A DNA stretch of 7,333 bases from Chloroflexota bacterium (GTDB lineage: Bacteria; Chloroflexota; Dehalococcoidia; Dehalococcoidales; UBA2162): NCBI GenBank assembly GCA_016202555.1, contig JACQOL010000174.1, positions 1-7,333 of the forward strand, in the 5' to 3' direction. The notes under the pieces were generated by a model that made no database searches, was not told the DNA's origin, and saw only the letters and a program-made list of their open reading frames with translations. Shown piece by piece: positions 1 through 5,513 of the stretch. Each line of letters starts with the position of its first letter. Positions within the stretch are counted from its first letter, which is position 1. Made by a program: the position numbers and the translations under genes.

Positions 1-29
1 ACACAGAAGTTATTATTATCTAGGCAAAA

Positions 30-59
30 TTGTCAACAGTTACCCGGTCAAAAGATATT
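30..59 (+). promoter_or_regulatory. possible promoter of the beta-family gene
   Basis: A TTGTCA hexamer at 30-35 is followed after 18 bp by GATATT at 54-59, a modest match to a sigma-70-type promoter. Transcription would start near 66, giving a very short leader before the start codon at 83. An AGGGT ribosome binding site lies at 70-74. The rest of 1-82 is AT-rich with no other gene. The call rests on hexamer matching only, and the true promoter may lie left of the window. Confidence 0.25.
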
Positions 60-82
60 TTCAGCAATCAGGGTAAAAATAT

Positions 83-1201
83 ATGTTTAGCTATAAACAT
101 TACATCCCTATTCTAAGATGGCGAGCCGCTGAAAAAGGCGCCCTGCAAAATCTTGAAACGGAAGATAGAGCCTTAATCACTCCGTTTGTTGAGCTCATCA
201 TGCCACAACCAAGAGGCGATGGGAATAAGACTCGAAAAAAGACTCCGGCAGAGTTGCTAAAAGAATCCATAGATATCTTCCTGAAAGATCTTCCTGCGAT
301 TCCGTCCGAGCTTTTGAAATATTGGGGGCATGAAACGTTCTTTCTTGACGTTCAACTGTTAGACGGTTCAATACGGGCAAAATCCCTGGAAAAAATATTG
401 GGCAACGGCAAACAGTTAGATATTCTATTGGTTCCGTTGTTAAGTGTAATACCAGTAGTCGGATTCGCGTCTGACGAGCAAACAAGACGAGTTGCCGTTA
501 ATTTTGCGAAAGAGAATAAGCACGGACTTTGTCTCAGAATAACAGAATCCAATTTGAAGGAAAAATCGTTGGCTAGCGACGTAAAAGCTTTTATCGGCAA
601 CAACAGCTTAGACGCGAAGAATATTGACCTTATGGTCGATTTTAAAATTGTCGATGAGCAGACTTCTTATGAATTTCTCTTCAAGAAAATCAACCTAATT
701 CCCCATTTAGAACAGTGGAGGACATTTATTGTGGCTAGTGGGGCATTTCCCCAGGATCTCTCTCAATTTAGGGACCCTGGGCAATATGACATTCCACGGG
801 CTGACTGGACCTTGTGGTGCCGATTATCAAAGGACTTGAAAAGGTCGCCATCGTTCGCAGACTATACAATACAACACCCCGTCTATTTGCCGCGCGATTC
901 GTCATCTAATCCGAGCGCCAGCATTAGGTATGCCCTTGAAGACCATTGGGTAATCCTGAAGGGACAAGGGCTACGAAATAAGAAAGGAGCCGGATTCAAA
1001 CAGTATCCGGCGCAAGCACAACTTTTCGTAAAGCAAAAAGAAATATTCAAAGGCGCGAGTTTTAGCTTCGGGGATTCTTACATTGCTGAGAAAGCGAAAG
1101 ACATTAATACGAAGGATACAGGCAATCCCATGACTTGGTTAAGGGCTGGAATTAATCACCATTTGGCGTTAGTTGCGCGCCAGATCGCCAGTGCTCCCTA
1201 G
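83..1201 (+). CDS. beta family protein
   Basis: This 372-residue protein resembles the group annotated as 'beta family protein' (Pfam Beta_protein). Recognition rests on the N-terminal Tyr-Ile-Pro-Ile-Leu-Arg-Trp block (residues 7-13), the following ITPFVEL segment (32-38), and the C-terminal block at 347-361 with Trp352, Gly356 and His359-His360. No biochemical activity is established for the family as far as I know. There is no signal peptide or membrane segment, so it is probably cytosolic. The ATG at 83 has an AGGGT ribosome binding site 8 bp upstream. Its last 50 bp overlap the end of the convergent sce7726-family gene, so no terminator separates them. Related genes (beta or sce7725 type) often neighbour sce7726 genes, from memory, which suggests a joint role, possibly in defence. 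GC is about 38-50% in sampled blocks, lower than the hsd genes. Family call is fairly sure; function unknown. Confidence 0.8.
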   Translation: MFSYKHYIPILRWRAAEKGALQNLETEDRALITPFVELIMPQPRGDGNKTRKKTPAELLKESIDIFLKDLPAIPSELLKYWGHETFFLDVQLLDGSIRAKSLEKILGNGKQLDILLVPLLSVIPVVGFASDEQTRRVAVNFAKENKHGLCLRITESNLKEKSLASDVKAFIGNNSLDAKNIDLMVDFKIVDEQTSYEFLFKKINLIPHLEQWRTFIVASGAFPQDLSQFRDPGQYDIPRADWTLWCRLSKDLKRSPSFADYTIQHPVYLPRDSSSNPSASIRYALEDHWVILKGQGLRNKKGAGFKQYPAQAQLFVKQKEIFKGASFSFGDSYIAEKAKDINTKDTGNPMTWLRAGINHHLALVARQIASAP

Positions 1202-1766
1202 AAACGAGTAGGGCACTCACTGTTTTCTTTAAGGTCTTAATATCCAATACATCTGCCAGTCTTGCGTATATGACTTCACGTGGTTTGCTTCGTAATCCCG
1301 CGGCTCTATTCCGTCTCTCGAGGATTTGCAGAGCTTCATTTTTCCATAACAGGCGCGCAATGGAAACGCCGACCTGCCAACTGTTCTTTTCTGGTTCACG
1401 GATCACCTGCAAAACCAGCCGATTGGCGTTGTCAAACTTGGCAACCGTAATTCCCCACCAGTCGGGAACAACGTGTACTGCGTGATAAAGATGGCGCTTA
1501 CCCACGATGATGGTCAATCTGTCGAACACTGTATTGAATTCTTGGACCTGTTCGGGCAACCGCTCAAGCGTGTCACAATCACTCTTGATCTCATAGCCGT
1601 GCATAACGCCGTTAACGAGAGCGATATCTATTCTTGCCGTACCGTGCTGGATGCCAAGTTCTTCAATAATCTCGGCGCTACGCCCCTGCTTACGGTACCC
1701 GGCCAGCTCTTTGAGCAAAAGGTCTCGAAGAGCTTTGCGGATTATTTTGTCGTTTGTAGCTAACAT
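1152..1766 (-). CDS. sce7726 family protein, PD-(D/E)xK nuclease-like
   Basis: This 204-residue protein matches the sce7726 family in its middle portion. Counting from the ATG at 1766, it has Glu34-Glu35, then Arg45-Ile-Asp47 and Glu59-Ile-Lys61, the spacing expected of a PD-(D/E)xK nuclease core. Gln73 with Phe77 resembles the QxxxY element of such nucleases, and a Pro-Asp-Trp-Trp-Gly block follows at 101-105. Metal-dependent DNA or RNA cleavage is inferred from these residues and is not shown. A TTG two codons upstream (1772) could serve as start, but neither site has a good ribosome binding site, so I chose the ATG. A promoter ending only 15 bp upstream predicts a near-leaderless message. 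The 3' end overlaps the convergent beta-family gene by 50 bp. The protein is probably cytosolic. A partnership with the beta protein is likely but unproven. Confidence 0.85.
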   Translation of the reverse strand: MLATNDKIIRKALRDLLLKELAGYRKQGRSAEIIEELGIQHGTARIDIALVNGVMHGYEIKSDCDTLERLPEQVQEFNTVFDRLTIIVGKRHLYHAVHVVPDWWGITVAKFDNANRLVLQVIREPEKNSWQVGVSIARLLWKNEALQILERRNRAAGLRSKPREVIYARLADVLDIKTLKKTVSALLVSREHWRSGAQLTPNGD

Positions 1767-1781
1767 CTTCAACGTTTGTTT

Positions 1782-1810
1782 AGTCTACCATTAACTGGAG
1801 AAATTCTCAA
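1782..1810 (-). promoter_or_regulatory. promoter of the sce7726-family gene
   Basis: On the minus strand TTGAGA (1810-1805) is followed after exactly 17 bp by TAGACT (1787-1782), five and four matches out of six to the sigma-70 consensus. The -10 element ends 15 bp before the ATG at 1766, so the transcript would begin about 8-9 nt ahead of it, leaving little room for a ribosome binding site. This fits the absence of one in the sequence. Confidence 0.45.
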
Positions 1811-1893
1811 ACATTGGAGGGAATTCACCCTAATTTGCGAATTCAAGCGGTCATATAAGATTAAACAATAGGCGTCTCCAAATGAGTATTTCG

Positions 1894-1922
1894 TTGTTGC
1901 GTATTGATAATCGGAGTATAAT
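1894..1922 (+). promoter_or_regulatory. promoter reading towards the 1964 gene and hsd operon
   Basis: A perfect TATAAT at 1917-1922 sits 17 bp after TTGTTG at 1894-1899, which matches three of six -35 positions. Transcription would start near 1929, giving a leader of about 35 nt before the ATG at 1964. This is the best promoter match in the window. Since no clear terminator lies between 2668 and 2749, it may drive the hsd genes as well. Confidence 0.55.
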
Positions 1923-1963
1923 TGCCATAACAAAGAGAACCTGAGTAGGCGGTCACAGTCTGG

Positions 1964-2668
1964 ATGAAATTCGCTGATTTGGTATGGGGAGCATTTGTCT
2001 ATAGTAATCTCTCCCGCGGAACGTACGGAGAGAGTGACTATGAGCGTCTCATGACCGATGCTCGATTCGTCAGGCGTGTGTCAACAGCACCGTCGCTCTC
2101 AGACTTTCAGGAAGTTCGACAGTTCCTCACCCATTTCGGCGTTCACACAGCTCCTTCCACTTTAGCAGGCCGTTACTTGTCAGCGTGGCCGAGCTTGCAG
2201 CCCCACATACAAGCGTTGGATAACCGTAGTTTGGAAAGTTGTGACTTTTCAGACCCGAATATGACAGAGGACGTAACCGGAGCTTTCAACTGGTTTGGGG
2301 GCACGTGGGGTGGAGACACAGTAGCTTCTAAGGTTCTCCACCTGCTTAACCCAAATCTCTTTGTGATGTGGGATATGGGTATTTCGGGAAATTTATCTGG
2401 CGCTGTAGGCTATCTCAAATTCCTCAAGAAGATGCAGGTTGAGGCGGAAGAGGCGAGTCAAGATTTCCAGATGCTGGGTTATCCCGGCACACCAGCCCAA
2501 TTCATAGCCTCCAACCTGGGCGCCCGATACACCAAGACTCTAGCGAAGCTAATCGACGAATATAATTGGGTGACTGTCACCCGTAGATGGCCGACCACCG
2601 TTCCTCAATGGCTTTTATCCTGCTTCGCAGTGGTAGACATTGCCGCAACTAGCAGGGAGAATGAATAA
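1964..2668 (+). CDS. hypothetical protein upstream of hsdM
   Basis: I do not recognise this 234-residue protein. It is soluble-looking, with no signal peptide or clear membrane helix. The most family-like segment is at residues 108-140. It is rich in Trp, Phe and Gly (Trp110, Trp115, Trp136) and includes a Ser-Lys-Val-Leu-His stretch (122-126) followed by Asn-Pro-Asn-Leu-Phe and Trp-Asp (136-137). Segments of the type 'SK.LH..NP..F..WD' occur, as I recall, in several uncharacterised proteins and weakly recall helix-hairpin-helix glycosylase folds, but this is not enough for a function. Residues 147-166 look helical and charged. The ribosome binding site is weak (AGGCGG at 1947-1952, 11 bp before the ATG), while the upstream promoter has a perfect TATAAT. 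The gene lies 80 bp before hsdM on the same strand, so an accessory or control role in restriction is possible. It is an intact frame and probably a real gene. Confidence 0.75.
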   Translation: MKFADLVWGAFVYSNLSRGTYGESDYERLMTDARFVRRVSTAPSLSDFQEVRQFLTHFGVHTAPSTLAGRYLSAWPSLQPHIQALDNRSLESCDFSDPNMTEDVTGAFNWFGGTWGGDTVASKVLHLLNPNLFVMWDMGISGNLSGAVGYLKFLKKMQVEAEEASQDFQMLGYPGTPAQFIASNLGARYTKTLAKLIDEYNWVTVTRRWPTTVPQWLLSCFAVVDIAATSRENE

Positions 2669-2684
2669 CGCAGAGAGGTGACAA

Positions 2685-2735
2685 TTTGTTCTGGGGCTCC
2701 TTCAAAGCCTAATCGGACTGGAGCGCCAGGATAAG
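2685..2735 (+). promoter_or_regulatory. leader hairpin before hsdM
   Basis: Positions 2685-2700 can pair with 2720-2735 in RNA: 12 Watson-Crick pairs, 3 G-U wobbles and one mismatch (G2695 against G2725), with a 19-nt loop. The inner ten positions (2691-2700 and 2720-2729) also form an inverted repeat in DNA with nine matches. No T-run follows, so it is not an ordinary intrinsic terminator. The 3' foot touches the hsdM ribosome binding site (2734-2743), so folding could limit hsdM translation. An operator for a DNA-binding protein is the alternative reading. Confidence 0.4.
2686..2712 (+). other. possible 8-codon leader peptide
   Basis: A strong Shine-Dalgarno-like GAGAGGTGA at 2673-2681 is followed 4 bp later by TTG, seven sense codons and TAA (2710-2712), which would encode Met-Phe-Trp-Gly-Ser-Phe-Lys-Ala. 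This frame overlaps the left arm of the leader hairpin and ends in its loop, so a translating ribosome would keep the hairpin open. It lies in the same frame as hsdM, from which the TAA separates it. No known leader peptide is recognised, and a short frame like this can arise by chance. Confidence 0.18.
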
Positions 2736-2743
2736 AAGGGTGA
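2734..2743 (+). promoter_or_regulatory. hsdM ribosome binding site
   Basis: AGAAGGGTGA at 2734-2743 resembles the anti-16S complement and ends 5 bp before the ATG at 2749, the standard distance. It decides the start: an in-frame GTG at 2740 lies inside this site and would leave only a few bases between it and the start codon. Confidence 0.6.
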
Positions 2744-2748
2744 GAAAC

Positions 2749-4269
2749 ATGAATAACCACAATGCCAAGCTGGATGTTAACACCCTGGAATCGTGGCTCT
2801 GGGAGGCCGCCTGCGTTATCCGGGGGCCGATAGATGCTCCTAAATTCAAGGATTACATCCTTCCCCTCATCTTCCTGAAACGGCTTTCCGATGTCTTTGA
2901 GGATGATTTACAGCAGCTCGGGAATACAGCTAAATACGTTGACGCTGACCATAGCCTGGTGCGTTTCTATATTCCGAACAACGCTCGCTGGCCGAATGTC
3001 GCTCGGCAAACAACTAACCTGGGGGAATATCTGACCGATGCCGTACGGGCGGTGGCCAGGGAGAATCCAAAGCTGAGTGGTGTTATTGATGTCAAAGATT
3101 TCAATGAGACTGCTGCTGGTGCGCGAATCCTTGATGATGACCGGTTACGGGCGCTTATCCAAAGGCTTTCTCAATACCGCCTTGGTCTGAAGGACGTAGA
3201 GCCGGATATATTGGGCAGGGCGTATGAATACCTACTGCGCAAGTTTGCCGAAGGACAGGGACAGAGCGCCGGCGAGTTTTATACTCCCCGCGAAGTGGCT
3301 ATTCTGATGGCGCACATCCTCGACCCGGACCCGGGCGATGAAATCTGTGACCCAGCCTGCGGCTCCGGCGGTCTCCTGGTGAAGTCTTTCCTGCGGTTCA
3401 GAGAGAAATACGGCGAAGCTACTAACGTGGCTCCCCTCCGCTTCTATGGTCAGGAAATTAACTCTACCACTTTCGCCATGGCGCGGATGAACGCCTTTAT
3501 TTACGACATGGAGGCTGAAATAGCCATCGGCGATACGATGAACCGCCCCGCCTTCACCAATGCCGACGGCTCGTTGAGACGTTTCAATAAAGTCACCGCC
3601 AATCCGATGTGGAACCAGAACTTTGCCGTAACCACCTATGAGCATGATACCTACGGCCGTTTTACTAACGGGATTCCGCCGGCCAGCTCTGCCGACTGGG
3701 GCTGGGCGCAGCATATGTTCGCCTCGATCAACGACCGGGGTAAGATGGCGATGGTCATTGATACCGGCGCCGTTTCTCGAGGGAGCGGCAACCAGGGCTC
3801 CAACCGCGAGCGGGACATCCGCAAGGTCTTTGTGGAGCGGGACTGGATTGAGGCGGTCCTGCTCTTGCCGGAAAACCTGTTCTATAACACCACCGCTCCA
3901 GGAATCATCATGGTCCTGAATAAGGTGAAACGACACCCGGGCGAAGTCCTGCTGATTAACGGCTCCAGCGAGTTCCTGAAAGGCCGTCCCAAGAACTATC
4001 TGAGCGAAAGCAATGTCAAGCGGATTGCCGATGTGTACTTGGGCTGGCAGAATGCGGAAGGCTTGAGCAAGATTATCAAGCTGGACGAAGCTGTCCGCAA
4101 CGATTATAACCTGAGCCCTTCCCGCTACGTGTCCGGTAACCACAAGGAAGAAGTCCTGCCGCTGGATGAGGCGGTGGTACTGCTTGCCGAAGCCGAGGAG
4201 GAGCGGCAAACGGTGGACCGGGAGCTTAAAGAGATACTGAACAAGCTGGGACTGGGAAAGACCGAATGA
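2749..4269 (+). CDS. hsdM: type I restriction-modification methyltransferase subunit HsdM
   Basis: This 506-residue protein is the modification subunit of a type I system. Together with HsdS it transfers a methyl group from S-adenosylmethionine to N6 of adenine in the target site. Residues 1-150 are the helical HsdM N-terminal domain. Next come the Phe-Tyr-Thr-Pro-Arg block (177-181) that opens the N6 adenine methylase domain, and motif I, Asp-Pro-Ala-Cys-Gly-Ser-Gly-Gly (201-208), which binds the cofactor. Catalytic motif IV reads Asn285-Pro-Met-Trp288 in place of the usual Asn-Pro-Pro-Phe/Tyr. The downstream GAVSRGSGNQGSNRERDIR and LLPENLFYNTTAPGII blocks are typical of HsdM. The C-terminus (about 468-503) is a charged helix, likely for contact with HsdS. 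Length is normal for the family. The stop codon overlaps the hsdS start (ATGA, 4 bp), so the two are translationally coupled. A GTG three codons upstream (2740) is the other possible start. Confidence 0.95.
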   Translation: MNNHNAKLDVNTLESWLWEAACVIRGPIDAPKFKDYILPLIFLKRLSDVFEDDLQQLGNTAKYVDADHSLVRFYIPNNARWPNVARQTTNLGEYLTDAVRAVARENPKLSGVIDVKDFNETAAGARILDDDRLRALIQRLSQYRLGLKDVEPDILGRAYEYLLRKFAEGQGQSAGEFYTPREVAILMAHILDPDPGDEICDPACGSGGLLVKSFLRFREKYGEATNVAPLRFYGQEINSTTFAMARMNAFIYDMEAEIAIGDTMNRPAFTNADGSLRRFNKVTANPMWNQNFAVTTYEHDTYGRFTNGIPPASSADWGWAQHMFASINDRGKMAMVIDTGAVSRGSGNQGSNRERDIRKVFVERDWIEAVLLLPENLFYNTTAPGIIMVLNKVKRHPGEVLLINGSSEFLKGRPKNYLSESNVKRIADVYLGWQNAEGLSKIIKLDEAVRNDYNLSPSRYVSGNHKEEVLPLDEAVVLLAEAEEERQTVDRELKEILNKLGLGKTE

Positions 4270-5513
4270 GCAACCAGAACAACAACATTCATGAAGGCTT
4301 TAAGATGACCGAAATCGGGCTATTGCCTGATGAGTGGGCAGTAGTGAGTCTAAGAAAGGTAGCCACTGTAAATAAAGTGGCGATAGACCCACAAATATAT
4401 CCAAATGAGTCGTTTGAGTATTACAGTATACCCGCGTATCAAGTTTCCAGTAGCCCAATACTTGAAAATGGCCACAATATTCATAGTCAGAAGTTGATAG
4501 TTAATGCTGGGACTGTATTATTTGGGAAGTTAAATCCCAGAGTGCCAAAAGTATGGCTTGTTGAATCCACATCGAACATGCGTAAACTCGCCTCTACGGA
4601 GTTTATTCCACTCGTTCCTATGGAGAACCTGATAGTTTCAGGGTTTCTTTACTATTTAGCCTGGTCAAGCTATGTAATGCCAAAAGCTCAGGAACTTGTG
4701 AGCGGGTCTACACCCAGCAGACAAAGGGTAGATACAACAGCGTTTGGTAAGATTATCATTCCCCTTCCTTTGCTCCCCGAGCAGAAGGCTATTGCCGGGG
4801 TGCTTTCCACCATCCAGAAAGCTATTGAAACACAGGATAAAATCATCGCCGCTGCCAGGGAGCTGAAAAAGTCCCTCATGCGCCACCTGTTCACCTACGG
4901 GCCAGTGCCGGTCTCAGAAGCCGAACGCGTACCTCTGAAAGAGACGGAAATCGGGCCGGTGCCGGAACACTGGGAAGTAAAGCAATTGGTTAATGCCGCG
5001 ACTTTACAAAGGGGCAAAGATTTACCGAAACAGAACCAAGTTCCTGGCAAATACCCGATAGTTGGTTCTAGTGGGATTATTGGATACCATAATCAATTCG
5101 TTTGCACTGGTCCGGGAGTAGTAACAGGCCGGAGCGGGTCAATAGGAAATTTCACATATATCGAAGAAGATTATTGGCCACATAATACCGGACTTTACGT
5201 TAAAGATTTCCATGGGAACAACCCCAAGTTCATCTATTACCTTTTCCATTCTGTAGACTTCCACAAGTATGCTACCGGCGTAAGTGTTCCTACCCTTAAT
5301 AGAAACTTCGTACATTCAGCTTTGGTGGCTATACCTCCAATAGTTGAACAACAGGAAATCGCCCGTATGCTCTCATCAGTAGATAAGAAAATCGAAATTG
5401 AGGAAAATCGCAAGGTAGCGCTTCAAGCCCTGTTCAAGACCATGCTTCACCATCTTATGACAGGCAAAGTCAGGGTAAAAGACATGGAGGCAATTCATGA
5501 GCTTACGCAGTGA
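4266..5513 (+). CDS. hsdS: type I restriction-modification specificity subunit HsdS
   Basis: This 415-residue protein recognises the bipartite target of the type I enzyme and holds the HsdM and HsdR subunits together. It has the expected two-fold internal repeat. A Thr-Glu-Ile-Gly-x-x-Pro-x-x-Trp start occurs at residues 15-24 and again from 227. Recognition domain 1 spans about 15-165 and domain 2 about 226-355. Two helical spacers follow them (166-210 and 355-407), each with a Glu-Gln pair (172-173 and 361-362) and a His-Leu ending. Domain 2 has the common GSSGIIGYHN and GRSGSIGN pattern. Both domains are AT-rich compared with the spacers. The start overlaps the hsdM stop by 4 bp; a weak GGGAAAG lies at 4254-4260, and Met14 (4305) is an alternative start. 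The last 17 bp overlap hsdR. The recognised sequence cannot be read from the protein by eye. Confidence 0.94.
   Translation: MSNQNNNIHEGFKMTEIGLLPDEWAVVSLRKVATVNKVAIDPQIYPNESFEYYSIPAYQVSSSPILENGHNIHSQKLIVNAGTVLFGKLNPRVPKVWLVESTSNMRKLASTEFIPLVPMENLIVSGFLYYLAWSSYVMPKAQELVSGSTPSRQRVDTTAFGKIIIPLPLLPEQKAIAGVLSTIQKAIETQDKIIAAARELKKSLMRHLFTYGPVPVSEAERVPLKETEIGPVPEHWEVKQLVNAATLQRGKDLPKQNQVPGKYPIVGSSGIIGYHNQFVCTGPGVVTGRSGSIGNFTYIEEDYWPHNTGLYVKDFHGNNPKFIYYLFHSVDFHKYATGVSVPTLNRNFVHSALVAIPPIVEQQEIARMLSSVDKKIEIEENRKVALQALFKTMLHHLMTGKVRVKDMEAIHELTQ
5486..5490 (+). promoter_or_regulatory. hsdR ribosome binding site inside hsdS
   Basis: GGAGG at 5486-5490, 6 bp before the ATG at 5497, is the strongest ribosome binding site of the operon. 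It lies within the last codons of hsdS. It fixes the hsdR start and suggests that HsdR is translated efficiently, and mostly when ribosomes are already finishing hsdS. Confidence 0.7.

Larger units (their letters stand above)
1767..1963. other. divergent intergenic region
   Basis: This region of about 197 bp separates the leftward sce7726-family gene from the rightward 1964 gene and holds no convincing coding frame. It contains one predicted promoter in each direction. Between them (1811-1893) is an AT-rich segment with two GAATTC palindromes (1821-1826 and 1839-1844) whose starts are 18 bp apart. The first lies within a short inverted repeat, AGGG at 1818-1821 and CCCT at 1828-1831. A regulator could bind here, but the arms are too short to claim an operator. 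Confidence 0.5.

Noticed and set aside
1473..1763. A 96-codon plus-strand open frame
   Set aside because: It is opposite the N-terminal half of the sce7726-family gene, which carries conserved family motifs. The plus-strand product shows none.
2686..2715. TTGTTC-N18-TAATCG as a separate hsdM promoter
   Set aside because: Both hexamers are poor matches and the start site would fall inside the hairpin's right arm. The TATAAT promoter at 1917-1922 is a better source of transcription.
2685..2735. Intrinsic terminator after the 1964-2668 gene
   Set aside because: The stem is long enough, but it is followed by a purine-rich ribosome binding site rather than a T-run, so it does not fit a rho-independent terminator.
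2740..2748. GTG at 2740 as the hsdM start
   Set aside because: It lies inside the best ribosome binding site, which is correctly spaced for the ATG at 2749. Family homology also begins after the ATG.
3232..4209. A 325-codon open frame on the minus strand
   Set aside because: It lies wholly antisense to hsdM, whose plus-strand product has clear methylase motifs. The translation resembles no family, and long antisense frames are common opposite GC-rich genes.
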